Part shown: piece by piece, positions 49,120 to 61,243 of the stretch
Numbering within the stretch: position 1 is the first letter of the stretch
Layout of the letters: the number at the start of each line of letters is the position of its first letter
NCBI GenBank assembly: GCA_024803745.1
Contig: JANJXV010000154.1
Location: forward strand, 1,054,001-1,118,000
Direction: 5' to 3'
Length of the DNA: 64,000 bases
From: Megascapheus bottae
Taxonomy: Eukaryota > Chordata > Mammalia > Rodentia > Geomyidae
The notes under the pieces: model-generated
Seen by the model: the letters and a program-made list of their open reading frames with translations, nothing else
What the model was told of the DNA's origin: nothing
Databases searched by the model: none
Made by a program: the position numbers and the translations under genes

Positions 49120-50495
49120 TCATTCCTGGCCTTGAACTCAAGACCTGGAGCTTTTTCTTAGCTTTTCTTTGCTCAAGGTAGCACTCTAGCTCTTGAGCCA
49201 CAGCTCTACTTCAATCTTTGTTCTTGCTCTAAACTGGGAGTATGAGTCTCATGCATTTTTCCCTTTGCTGGGTTGGTTTTAAACCACAATACTAAGATCA
49301 GGATCCTGAATATGCCTCGGATTACAGGTATTATCTAATCAAAACAAATTCCTGATTTCTTTTTTAGACATAATCAGTCTTTCAGGTGAGCCACCAGCCA
49401 CTCATGCAAGAGCATTGCAGGATCCCAGCATTCATCTTGTCTCCAGTCTTATTCCATCCATCTCACAATGGTCATCTAAAACACCCTGCTGCATGCCTGA
49501 AGTCGCAAGGACCGTTCTCAACGCCATGAGAAGCCCCCTTAAGCTCTGTCTCAGACATGCCTAGCTCCCATCCCACTTCCACATGAGCATTTGTTTAGGA
49601 GAAATTTCCTGAGTACATCATCATCTTTTCCTCACCATTCAAATTTCATCTTTGGAGTCATTTCTCCCAGACAAAGAGGAACATGATCCATGGTTTGATA
49701 GCAGCTCCAGCTTCATAGTCCCAGCCACCAACACCCCCCCATTACCCTGCCAGACACCTGAATTCAAGGACAATGTTTTCACTACCCCTGACTCTTATCA
49801 AATGTTTTAACTTATACAGTGCATTAAAATAATTTTACTAAATGGAATAAACACATGGCATCAAGCTTCAGAATCTTTGCCCCTGAACTTTTAGTGAATC
49901 ACAGACACACCAGCATTTCTGTAGAAAACAGAAATCTTAGCTTTGAGATTTCAGCATTCCTGGTATCCAAGTTTGGATGTGCTTACACTGCCCTTAATGG
50001 GGCACTTCAATCACATAATCCCACAACAATCACTGTCATTTGACATTCACTGGTAGGTGGTGCTAGGAAAAAGACTGATGTTCCAACTCCATGCTGGCTT
50101 GACCTATGCCATCTTCAAACCTGGAGCAAGTGGGGCTCCTCTCACCATGACACCTTTTGTCTACTACCCCAGGAGGACCTTTACCTTGAGACAAAATTAT
50201 GAAGACTATCTCTACCAGCAAAGATTCCAGTGAGATGTGCCTACATGGATAAAGCTAAAATCTCACTAAAGTGAGGTTGTTGGCAGTGCTGGAGCCTGAA
50301 CTCAGGGCCTGGGCACTAAGCATTTGTACTCAAGACTAGCCCTTTACCACTTGAGCCCAAATTCCATTCCCAGCTGTTTTTATTTTTGGTAGTAAGAATC
50401 TATCAGACTTTCCTGTTCTAGGTGACTTGGAACTTCCATACTCAGATCTCAGCCTCGTGACCAGCCTGGATTAAAAGTGTGGATCAGCCATGCGC
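49120..50495. other. SINEs flanking unrecognised sequence
   Basis: Minus-strand SINEs lie at about 49120-49330 ('ccttgaactcaagacctgga') and 50270-50495 ('cctgaactcagggcctgggc'). Between them nothing is recognised. Confidence 0.5.
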
Positions 50496-50882
50496 CACAC
50501 CTGAGGACTTCTGCCAGCACATTTTTTCCCAAAAATTAGAAGAGGAAGATGTGGGAGGGTTGGGCTCATCCTGCCCTGCATATGAAGAAGAGCATCAGCA
50601 CCTGAACTTCATTCCCTGTTGTAGGCTGCTGGAGGAAAAGGAAGCAAATAGGCACAGGCTGGCAGCAGATGCCACAGAACAACTTGTGACCAAGACTCCC
50701 AGAGCAGACCTCAGAATCGATGACAGAGTTGGATCTACCCAGTAACAGAGGCAGTGGTGACACCTGAAACTGCGTGTTTGAGCCTTTGCTGCTGGTAAAC
50801 AGGGCCACCTATGTCTCAATGAGAAAGGTGAGATTTTGGTGGAGAAGGTGAGATTAAACATTATGTATCATGCCAGAAGACA
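50496..50882. other. Unrecognised sequence
   Basis: A plus-strand frame runs across 50479-50745 (88 codons) with opposing frames on the minus strand. No domain, splice support or repeat was identified. Confidence 0.4.
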
Positions 50883-51370
50883 GAATATAAGGGGTCTTTT
50901 ACTATTCCAAGTGAAATTTTGGATTTCCTCTTCTGTTTCTTTAAAGAATGACATTGGGATATTGATGAATATTGCACTGAATTTGTAGATAGTCCCTATC
51001 AAGATTGCCATTTTTACAATATTACTTTTTCCAAACCAGGAGCATAGGTTTTTGCATTTCCTCAGTTCTGCGTTAATTTCCTTCTCCAGAGTTTATAGTT
51101 CCATCAAAAAGGTGCTTTACATTCTAAGTTAATTCCTAGGTATTTTATTTTCTTTGATAGCAAAATGAGTTGCTATCCTGATTCTTGCCTCATTCCTCTC
51201 ATTTGTTGGCATATAGGAAGGCAGTTGACATTGAGGGTTAATTTTATACCCTGCTACCTTACCAAAGTTTTATATCAGCTCAAGCAGCTTCGGAGTAGAG
51301 TCTATAGGGTTCTTTAAATACAGAATCATGTCATCTGTAAGGAGAGAAAGTTTCAGTTCCTCTTTCCCTT
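50883..51370 (-). mobile_element. Inverted 5' part of a twin-primed L1
   Basis: It corresponds to L1-b 9288-9790 (ORF2 RT/thumb region: 'aggggtcttttactattcc' through 'ctctttccct') on the minus strand. It is contiguous with a plus-strand L1 segment at 51379, which is the structure produced by 5' inversion during insertion. Confidence 0.85.
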
Positions 51371-51378
51371 TTCCTCCT

Positions 51379-51766
51379 CACTCCAGTTAGAATGGACAAG
51401 ATCCAGAAATCTAATAACGTATGCTGGAGGGGATGTGGCCAGGAGGGATCACTACTACACTGCTGGTGGGATTGCAAACTCGTTCAACCACTATGGAAAG
51501 CACTATGGCAGTATCCCAAAAAGACTAAACATAGAGCTCCCCTGTGATCCAGCAATTTCACTACTTGACAATCGTCCAGATAGGACACACTAAATTCACT
51601 AGAACAATAACATTTATCACAGCACTATTTACTATAACAAAGGTATTGAACCAACCCAGATGCCCGTCAGTTGATGAGTAGATCAAATATGGTGTTTTTA
51701 CACAATGGAATTCTGTGCTTCTGTCAGAAAGAATGACATAGACGAATTTGTAAGGAAATAGAAAGA
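51379..51766 (+). mobile_element. Sense 3' part of the twin-primed L1
   Basis: It corresponds to L1-b about 8503 down to 8112 read in the opposite direction ('ctccagttagaatggacaag', 'ggaggggatgtggccaggag'). It ends before the real L1 3' end, so the poly-A side has been lost or replaced by the adjacent pyrimidine repeat. Confidence 0.85.
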
Positions 51767-51783
51767 CTGTAAAGTTTAGAAAT

Positions 51784-51928
51784 TAGTTTCTGTCTCCTTC
51801 TCTCTCCTTCTCTATCTCTGTAAAATTTAGAAGTTCCTGTTTCTCTCTCTTTTCTCTCTTTCTCTCTCTTCTTCTGTCTCTCTCTTTCTGTCTCTCTCTT
51901 TCTGTCTCTCTCTTTCTGTCTCTCTCTG

Positions 51929-51983
<55 letters not shown>

Positions 51984-52011
51984 GTCTCTCTCTCTGTCTC
52001 TCTCTCTCTCC
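51784..52011. repeat. CT/TTTCT pyrimidine microsatellite
   Basis: Interrupted CTCT, CTGT and TTTCT units. 'gtaaagtttagaa' before it and 'gtaaaatttagaag' inside it are near-identical short repeats. Confidence 0.93.
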
Positions 52012-52014
52012 AAT

Positions 52015-52185
52015 CCTTAGGCTTGAACTCAGGGACTGAGCTACTTTTGCTCAAGGTTAGCACTCTACCATTTGAACCATAGTGCTGCTTCTGGCTTGCT
52101 CTTTTCACGTAGTATTGAGGAATGTAACCCAGGCCTTCATCCTTGATAGGTTAGCACTCTACCACTCAGCCACACAGTCAGCTTT
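52015..52185 (-). repeat. Minus-strand Geo/ID SINE
   Basis: 'gcttgaactcagggactgag' to 'ggttagcactctaccactca'. It separates the pyrimidine repeat from the zinc-finger pseudogene tail. 52186-52439 holds nothing recognised. Confidence 0.7.
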
Positions 52186-52439
52186 TAGAGGTTCCTGACA
52201 AAGGTTTTCCTACATGCTATTATTTCTTCTGTGAGTGCTCTTAATGCTTGCTGAAGGTTGACTTTGTTTAGAAGACTTACCCTAATGCTCCCATATACAG
52301 AGATTCTATATATAGCTAAATGTTTTTCATTACTCAGAATTTCTCTATTGTGTATGTTCTGAAATGTTCTGACTTCTGATTAAAAGTCATTGCACATTTG
52401 TTCTATTCATTAGTTTTCTTTTCTTCTATGGGAATCAGG

Positions 52440-52917
52440 TTTGTGATGAACACAGAAGTATGCCTTCCAGGTCAAACACTTTCCACATTTGTAATATTCA
52501 TAAGGTTTTTCTTTCCTATGTGCATTTTATACTTAGTCATACGTTCATGATGGATTTTTCATATTCTTATATTCATACTATTTTTATCCTGTGTCTGTGT
52601 GGTATCATGCAAACTCAAATATGAGTTCTTCAAAAAAATTTCCCTTTCATTTTATTCATAGGATTCTATCCTGTGGGTGTTTAGTGATAAATCTTGACTT
52701 GTGCCTTCTGGGGAAAAGACTGAACATATGCTACATTCATTAAGGGTTTTATCTTGTGTTGGTTCTGTGACACAAGCTGAGTTTTCTTCCACAGACTAAA
52801 AAGTCTTTCCTTTTTATTACATTGCTAAGGCTTCTCATATGTGTGAACTCTCTTATGCTTCCTGAAGGGTGAATACTGCACGAAAGACTTTCAACTTTGG
52901 TTATATTCCTAAGGTTT
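52440..52917 (-). pseudogene. Decayed zinc-finger tail
   Basis: Past the in-frame stop at 52918 the minus strand still shows finger traces: H-K-R-V-H-T-Y-E-K-P near 52830, and K-P-Y-E-Y-Y-K-C-G-K-C-L near 52490. Stops and frame changes are frequent. These are C2H2 fingers and linkers lost from the C-terminal end of the original array, so the ancestral protein was longer. Confidence 0.75.
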
Positions 52918-53981
52918 CTAATATGTGTGAATTCTGTTATGCCTCCTGTAATGTGACTTCCATCTGAAGTTCTTACCACATTTGATGCACTCGTACAGTT
53001 TCTCTCCTGTGTGTGTTCTCTGATGCAATTTGAGGGAAGACTTCCATTTGAAAGACATTCCACATCGGTTACCTTCATAAGGTTTTTCTCCTGTTTGAAT
53101 TGTCTTATGCATGTTGAGGTTTGGCTTCTGTGTGAAGGACTTTTCACATATGTTACACTCATTAGGTGTTTCTCCTGAGTATATTCTCTGATGAACATGG
53201 AGTTTTACCTTCCATTTGAAAGACTTTCCGCATTCACTACATGCATAAGTTTTCTCTCCTGTGTGTGTTCTATTATGCCCATCAAGATATGACTTCCACT
53301 TGAAGGTCTTTCCACATTTGTTGCACACATAAGGTTTCTCTCCTGTGTGTGTTCTTTGATGAAATTTGAGGGAAGATTTCTGTCTGAAAGACTTTACACA
53401 TTGGTTACATTCATAAGGTTTCACTCCTGTGTGTATTCTCTGATGAACACGAAGTTTTCCCTTCCCTTGGAAAGACTTTCCACATTCATTACACTTATAA
53501 GATTTCTCTCCTGTGTGTGTTATTTGATGAACTCGAAGGTGTATCTTCTGGGTGAAAGACTTTTCACATTTGTTACATTCATAAGGTTTCTCTTCTGTGT
53601 GTCTTCTCTGGTGCAAAGTGAGGTATGATTTCAGTCTAAAAGTCTTCCCACATTTATCCCATTCATAAGATTTCTCTTCTGTGTGAGATCTCTGATGTGT
53701 GCTGATTGCTGAATTCTGGGCAGAAATTTTATTACGTTCCTCATATTCATAAGGTTTGTCTTCTCTTGGAGATGGAGGTTGGAGCGTCAGGTCTGACTTC
53801 TCAGAAATTAATTTTCACACTTGACGTACGCATCACATATCTCAGGATATTTGCTCTGAGGTATTGTAAGGCGTATTTCATTACTGAAAGATTTCTCACA
53901 TTCACTACATATATGAGGAGTCTCTCCTGTGTACATTTTCAGATGTGTAGTGATGGTCGGTGTTAAGTACAATATTTTTCA
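52918..53981 (-). pseudogene. C2H2 zinc-finger array, out of frame with its KRAB exons
   Basis: The open stretch (about 52918-53832) encodes nine finger units with H-T-G-E-K-P type linkers. Five keep all four zinc ligands. Four have lost one: a first Cys replaced by Trp, a last His replaced by Tyr, a last His replaced by Gln, and a first Cys replaced by Gly. Several fingers have Trp at helix position -1, including consecutive ones. Upstream, 53833-53981 holds a decayed finger (I-C-S-E-C-E-K-S-F) in another frame, with a frameshift near 53832. The linker reading frame from the KRAB side stops at 53982, so the fingers cannot be translated with the KRAB domain as the sequence stands. Confidence 0.88.
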
Positions 53982-54394
53982 TCACACAGTACATTTAGCA
54001 GTTTTCCTCCCTCCCTGAAGAATTTCTTGGGCAGGGAGAACAGAATTATGATACTGCAGATCTTTTCGACTGTCACAATCATGAATAAAATGCTCTGAAT
54101 ATCCGATGGATTTTTTAAGAACAGGAGACATACGAGATCTATATGCAGTATGCATCTCCTCAGGCTTAGGAGACAGAAGCATGTTCTGACACTTAATGAA
54201 CTCCTCAGTCCTCACCCCTAAGTTGTTACCGTTATTACTGATCAGCTCTGGATTATGTGTAGAGCTCAAATTTAAAGTTGTTGCAAATCTCACGTTTTCC
54301 TCCACTTCGATACTACTTGCAACTGCTACTTCACAAAGACATTCATGTGGACTTTCCTGGCAGGTCTTGAACACATTTTCCATTACCTGGACAT
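53982..54394 (-). CDS. Last exon, linker part of KRAB zinc-finger gene copy B
   Basis: An acceptor (plus-strand cta at 54395-54397) opens this exon. The split codon from the KRAB-B exon joins in phase (G plus AT gives Asp), then V-Q-V-M-E-N-V-F-K. The frame stays open for 137 codons to a TGA at 53982. Content such as E-L-I-S-N-N-G-N-N-L-G-V-R and K-C-Q-N-M-L-L resembles the spacer that precedes the fingers in the ZNF717-like group; that comparison is from memory. Spliced with 56311-56400 and 57164-57290 it would give a KRAB-plus-linker protein of about 210 residues without fingers. Start codon exon not found. Confidence 0.7.
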
Positions 54395-54806
54395 CTAAAA
54401 TGAGTCATAGAAAAAAAGACACAAACATACATGAGATACAAATATTCCTTACTGTAAAGATAATGACTTTACTTTCCCATCCTAAGTGTTAGATATTTTA
54501 AAATATAAAAGTGGAAATTGATTTGTGAGAAAAATATGCTTTTCTCCCTAACCTATTAAGAAAATGATATTTTACAATGACCAATAATGTTTTTCTGTGT
54601 TTTAGTTCTCTTTTTATATCACAGGAAATATTTATTGAAATTACCCATCTATGTATTGCTACAGTTTTAAGCTGAGTACTATCTATAGCATACCTGCAGC
54701 TGTTTTTTTTCAAATTCTGTTTTGTTTATACATTGAGGAATAGCTGCCTTTCTTTTATTTTTGAGAAATACTCTAAATATTGTGCTGTTTTGCATCTTTT
54801 TAAAAC

Positions 54807-54838
<32 letters not shown>

Positions 54839-55545
54839 GTAGTTCATAGGCCTCGGCCCTGTCCCTGAACACTTCAGCAGAAGACTATAACCCCTATCCT
54901 TGAGCTACAGCCCCACTTCCTGTTTTCTAGACTTAACTACTTATAAGAGTCTCAGGTCCTGAGTACCAGATAGGATTACCTTACCCAGTTTCAATGCTGT
55001 TTGCTTATTAACCATTAAGTGAGGAACACGAATTTTTTCTAGATTCAGCGGCCACAAGTTTGGTTTATATGTCTGTTTGCCTTTGATCCAAGCAAGAACG
55101 ATTCTTGAGAGTAAGGTCTTACACCTATATCCCTTCAGTTACAACTTCTCACTAAAGTCTCAATTTAGGTATTTGTGGGAATTTTGAAATTTATTTCTTT
55201 CCATTTGAAGTCTTATAAAAATTCCTTTTCTAACACTCCTGTCCCTCAGAACCATGGAAGACCAGAAAATCCCCAGCTCATTGTCTAGTTAATTTTCTTA
55301 TGTTGATTGAAACTTTGTTGTTTTTTTCTATGTATGTTGTAATAAGGAATAAAACCTGTGTCTTTGTGCATGCTAGGCAAGCACTCTACCACTAGGCTCA
55401 ATTTCTGGTGGAAACGTCTGGTTTTGAATACCAGTCTCTTCCTACCAGCATAAAGATATTATCCTTATCAGAGAATAATGCCCTGACATATTCCTTGTTA
55501 GCTCAATCATTTATAGTCTTAGTTTTAAAGAAATGAAAGAATGAT
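54395..55545. other. Intron sequence with repeat fragments
   Basis: A CTTTT-type tract lies at about 54803-54838, followed by a minus-strand SINE (54835-55005). A short ID-like remnant lies at 55320-55400 ('catgctaggcaagcactcta'). 54400-54800 and 55005-55320 are otherwise unremarkable. Confidence 0.6.
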
Positions 55546-55546
55546 A

Positions 55547-55548
55547 TT

Positions 55549-55586
<38 letters not shown>

Positions 55587-55611
55587 TTTCCTTCCTTCCC
55601 TCTTTCTTCCC

Positions 55612-55667
<56 letters not shown>
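55547..55667. repeat. (TTTC)n tetranucleotide repeat
   Basis: About 30 TTTC units with a CCTT/CCCT-interrupted centre. It lies roughly 280 bp left of the point where copy B begins to match position 1 of the window. A minus-strand SINE (55670-55905) follows directly. Confidence 0.95.
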
Positions 55668-55669
55668 GT

Positions 55670-55905
55670 TTTGCAGTCATGGGACTTGAATTCTAGACCT
55701 GGCTGTTCTTCCTGAGCTCTTCAACTCAAGGCTACTGCCCTATGTCTTTAGATTCAACCCCACTTCCCATTTTCTATTGGTTCATTGGAGAGAAGAGTCT
55801 AAGGTGTTTTTGTGATAGGTCAGTCTTTGAACCTTGATCCTCAGATCTCAGCCTCCTAAGTAGCTAGGATTACAGGCATGAGCCACGGGCTCATGGCTTT
55901 CTCAT
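55670..55905 (-). repeat. Minus-strand composite SINE
   Basis: 'gggacttgaattctagacct' to 'aagtagctaggattacaggc', adjoining the TTTC repeat, which is probably grown from its A tail. Confidence 0.75.
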
Positions 55906-56310
55906 TTTATTTTGTTTCACAGTGATTTCTACAGAGAAATCTAACTTTAACTCTACTGCCACAAAGAATTCATCATATCACCCTATGATTCTTGGTGCCG
56001 GGGGTTTGGGCTAGCATGCACAAAAACCTGGTTCAGTTCCTTGGTACTACATACAAAGAAAAAGCCAGAAGTGGTGCTATGACTCAAGAAGTAGAGAGCT
56101 AGCCTTGAGAAAACCCAAGGACCATGCTCAGGCCCTGAGACCAAGCATAGGATTGGGAAAAGAAAATGATTCTTGATTCATTCACAAAGAATTCCATAGG
56201 TTCCACACAGGATTTAGGGTAACTAAGAATATTATTGCTCAGTACATCACAACATGAACTTACCAATGGGGCTCAGGCTCCAACATCAATATGAAGATGC
56301 ATTCACTCAC

Positions 56311-56400
56311 CTGTGATATTCTTGTCAGAGGAATTTCCTATCCAGGGTTCTGCACAGTGCTCTAGCTTGTCAATTAATACAGGTTTGGGAACACAGGGCC
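56311..56400 (-). CDS. KRAB-B-like exon, copy B
   Basis: 90 bp exon between an AG acceptor (ctg at 56401-56403 on the plus strand) and a GTGAGT donor (56310-56305). It reads in frame from KRAB-A and into the 54394 exon (phase 1 on both sides). It keeps the E-P-W block usual for KRAB-B, which copy A has changed. It modulates repression strength in known KRAB proteins. Confidence 0.82.
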
Positions 56401-57077
56401 CTGTAAATAAGAAACAGTAGAGAATTATTGCTTATGCTGTGTCATCATTGCTTTAAGTTCGCAGACATCCTACTCCCAAGTTATCTATTAAATCTTTTCT
56501 CTCATTTCTCACTGGCTCCATGGTTGGCTTTTCCCCAGCTCTGGATTCATTTTGTATGGCATAAACTTAGCTGTCTTGCTCCAGGCTAGAAAAATACCAG
56601 TTTGAGTCCCAGCTCCACTTACATGCATAGGTCTTCATGCATGCTAGGCAAGCACTCAACCACAAAGTCAAACTCTTGACACTCCACTAACATTTTTGAG
56701 GGGTTACTTGGAGTTATAGAGTTTCATGGCAATTTTTATGCCATTGCTGGCTTCAAATTAGAATTCTTAGATTTCTTCCTCCTGAATATTTTAAGATTAC
56801 AGGCATGAAACATTGCACCTAGTGCCAGGTTTCCATTATAAACTCACTGTTTAGTGATTTGTAGATCCTATTTCCAATAATGATATATGTTCTATTCTGG
56901 ATGGTTTATCCACTTACAATTACTGTGTAAGTTTGGAATGTCGTCTCCATTAGAGGAAACATAATTTAGAACTGTTCTCAAAGTATCCTGAAGGTATCCT
57001 GAAGAATGAGTACAAAATTACCTTAGGTTTTCTTTACAAAGTAATGATACTTCTCAGGGCCTGGAATCTTTCATTTA

Positions 57078-57317
<240 letters not shown>

Positions 57318-57490
57318 TTAACACTGAGTTATAAACACACCATGTCTGGAATTTTATTCTTTTTTTGTTGGAATTGTATTCCTTTACTTAAATGTTTAGA
57401 CTTACATGAAATATTGACCTGAAAAGCTTAGGGATGGTGCCTAGGCCCAGAGTTCAAGTCCCAAGACCCACAAAAAAATAAAAAGGCAAG

Positions 57491-59640
57491 CCACGTGTTG
57501 GTGGCTCACGCCTGTCATCCTAGCTACTCAGGAGACTGAGATCTGAGGACGATGGTTTCAAAGCCAGCCTGGCACAAAATTCCATGAGACTCCTTTCCAA
57601 TTACCCACCATAAAATGTTTAATGGCTTGTGGCATATCATGGTAGAGCAATTGTGGTATCGACACAAACAAGTCGGGGGAGTAGATTTAGGTTATAAATG
57701 GAATTATTCCATTGAAAAGGAACTACCTTATATAATGACATATGCTGATACTGAGAGAATATTGCAAAATCTTAGGGTATCAAGTAATAATACTGTGAAG
57801 TACACACAGAATGTTAATGTTCTATGTCTGGCATAATAATCACTTGGGGAAGAAACTATTTTTTCTTTTTTTTTTGGCTGGGGGATTTGTAAGGCTTGAA
57901 CTCTGGGCCTGGGCACTGTTCCTGAGCTCTTCAACTCAAGGCTATCACCCTACCTATGAAACCACAGTGCCATTTCCCATATTCTAGTGGTTAACTGTCG
58001 ATGAGAGTCTCATAGATTTTCTAATGCCCAGGCTGGCTTTGAACCAAATCTTTAGATATCAGCCTGATATCTGAGTAGCTAGGATTACAGGTAGAATTCA
58101 CTGCACCTGGCAAGAAATTTATTTCTTGCTGTTTTATACTACAAATTTACTGTATGTTTTACTTTTTCAAAAAGACTGAGGATGACCTTTGTTCTGTATA
58201 TAATGGGAAGAGGGGTAGGGAGCTGTGAGCAGAACAACTGAGGGGCAATACTCAGGGTAGGACAATAGCCTTAAACTAAAGAGCTCACGGCCCAAGGTCC
58301 AAGCCCCATGACTTTCCCCACTACCCCACAAAAAAAGGGAAAAAAATTGGAGATTGGAGAGGATTTTCTAAAAAGAATTTATAGAAATTGTAGTTCAAAA
58401 TGTAGAAAGAAGTTCAATATTAACAGTCATGAGAAAAATTAAAATTACAATGAAATCATTACTTTAAGTATATTAATATAAATATAGTTTTAAACAAAAA
58501 GATCCATATACACACACACAAACACACACACACACACGCATACAAAAAAACAACTTTCAAAGTCTAACTATTACTGGGAAGGTAGTGAGAAGAAGTAGAA
58601 CTTTGGAATAGTTCTGCAAGGAATATAAAACAATCAAAAATTGCGTGGAGAGTGCTAAAAAAAGTACTAAATATAGAATTACATAGAAATATGGTCCAAC
58701 ACTTCTATTTCTAGATTTGTACCTAATGGAAGAGAAAGCAGAGACTAGAACAAATATGTGGAGAATCCATTCACAACTATTAATAATAATCCAAAGATAG
58801 AAATATGCAAAACAATGCATTGAAAAGGAAGTACATTTTACTATATTTTACAGATGAATCTTGATTACAGTAAACTAAAAATACAGCAGTCATAAAGGAA
58901 GAGCTAGGGTATGTTTTCCCTTCCAGAGCTTCCAAGGATCAACAAACCCTTAGAGCCAAAAAGCACGATGGTTCCAGAGAATGGAGTAGAGAGGAACAGG
59001 AGCTGAATGTTTAATGATTATACATGGAAGAAGAAAATTGCTCTAGATGGGTAGAATGAAGAGAGAACTGTACCCTAAACAATGGTTATGTAGCCACACA
59101 GGATGGGACACACCTATACTCTCTGATCTTGGGAAACTCAAGAAGGATTTCTAGCCATCCTGGATGCATGGAAAGATCTATCATAAAAACTAATGTGGAG
59201 GGGCTGGGAGTTTGGCATAGTTGTAGAGTGCTTGTATGAAGACGAAGATTCAATTCCGCAGTACCACATACACAGAAAAAACCAGAAGTAGTGCTGTGGC
59301 TCAAGTAGAAGATCACTAGGCTTGAGGAAAGCTGAAGGACAGTGCTTAAACCGAGTTTAAAAAAAACCCAGAAAGCTGAGCATGATGGGGTGGTGGCTCA
59401 CTTCTATAATCCTAGATACTCAGGAGGCTGAGATCTGAGGATCAAGGTTTAAAGCCATCCTGGCACAAAAAGACCTGAGACACTTATCTCCAATTTACCT
59501 TTAGAAAATGGGAAGTGGGGCTTGGCTCCAGGGTAAGGTGGTAGCCTGGAGCTGAAGAGCTCAGGGATAGTGCCCAGGCTGAGTTCAAGATCTATGACCC
59601 ACCAAAAAAACCCCAAAAAACAAAAAATAAGATGGAAAAA
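57491..59640. repeat. Copy B SINE set
   Basis: Plus-strand B1-like half (57491-57622), minus-strand composite (57868-58113), CA repeat (58507-58545), and plus-strand SINE cluster (59085-59640). Each is the direct counterpart of an element in copy A at the same relative position. 57623-57867 and 58546-59085 hold nothing recognised. Confidence 0.75.
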
Positions 59641-61243
59641 ATTGGATTCTGTGAATTTTATCAGGCATATAAATGTCTTTTTTTACGGTTGAAATAACAA
59701 ATTGTTTGGAAAAAAGTTTTTACCTAGAAATGTACACTACAAATGAAACTAACAACAAACACAAAACATGCAAAAGATACAAATTATCACAATATGGGTA
59801 TCCTTCTTCTGTATCTTTCACTGACTCTTGTTCAAATGAGTTCACATATTCTGAATCATTTCTCCCAGTCGATATATGCCACAAGTGTTAGCTTGTACTG
59901 TACTTCTTGGGAAAACAAAAGCAAATACTAAGCAAATGTGTGTTACATTTTGTCAACAGTGATATTTCAAATATAAATCCCTACTCATTGCATTATTTAA
60001 TATTAATGCCGGAATCTAACTTACACTGGCAGAATCTTCAATCTTTTGAGAATCTTCAAAAGGGTGTGTAAATATTTAGGATCGTTATGTCTTCCTGGAG
60101 GAAAGATCCCTTTAGTAGTATGTAGTAACCTTCTTTGTCTTTTCTTACTAATTTTAGTTTGAAGTCTATTGTATCTGATATGAGGATGGCAACTCCAGCC
60201 TGTTTATGGGGGCAGTTAGCTTGATAGAGTTTATTCCAACCTCTCACTTTCAAAAGATGATTGTTTTGGGGTAAGATGTGTCTCTTGAAGACAGCAGAAC
60301 GATGGCTCTTGATTTTGATCCAACTAGACAGCCTATGCCATTTAATTGGAGAGTTAAGTCCATTGATATTGAGAGTTAGAATTGAGAGATATTTATTAGT
60401 TCCCACCATTTTAAAAAGCTTTTAGTAGGGCCTGTGTCTTGACAGTTCTTGTGGTCCTTAGACGGTATGCTGTTTAGGTGCCGTTTCTTTCCATATATTG
60501 CATTTATTTGGTTTTCCATGTATAGAGCATCTTTGACAATTCTCTGTAGTGTTGGTTTTGTTTCGACATATTGTTGCAGCTTTTCCCTGGAATGGAATGT
60601 TTTTATTGTTCCCTCAGTTATGAATGAGAGCTTAGCTGGCTACAGTATTCTTGGTTGGTAGTTATTTGATTTAAGGGCATGACATATATGCTTCCAGTCA
60701 CTTCGTGCTTGCACGATGTCTCTTCTGAGACATCTGGGGTTATTCTGAATGGTTTGCCTTTATAGGTTACAGATCCCTTTTCCCTGGCTGCCTTTAGGAT
60801 ATTTTCTTTCGTTTCTATTGATCCAGTTCAGATCACAATGTGGCGGTGGGATGTTCTTTTCTGGTCAGGTCTGTTTGGGGTTCTAAAAGCTTCTCGTATC
60901 TGGATGGGCCTGCCCTTCTGGATATTTGGGAAATTCTCTGAGATGATTCCCTGAAGTATATTTCCAATACCATTGACCTCTTTCTCCACGCCCTCCTCAA
61001 TACCAACTAGCCTTAAATTAGGCTTCCTAATTGTATCTTGGACCTCCTGAAGCGCTCTCTCATATTTCCTAGATTTGGATTGACTCATTTTCTGTTCTTT
61101 ATAATACCTAAATTATCTTCAGCCACGGAAATTCTCTCCTCTGCAATGTCTAACCTGCTATCAAAGCTATCTACTTTATTTTTCATCTCCCTTGCTTCTA
61201 ATTGCTCACTTTTGATGCCTTGCATCCCTTGTTTTAGATCATG

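Noticed and set aside
51783..52108. Arg/Glu-rich open frames on the minus strand
   Set aside because: They are translations of the CT microsatellite (GA on the other strand).
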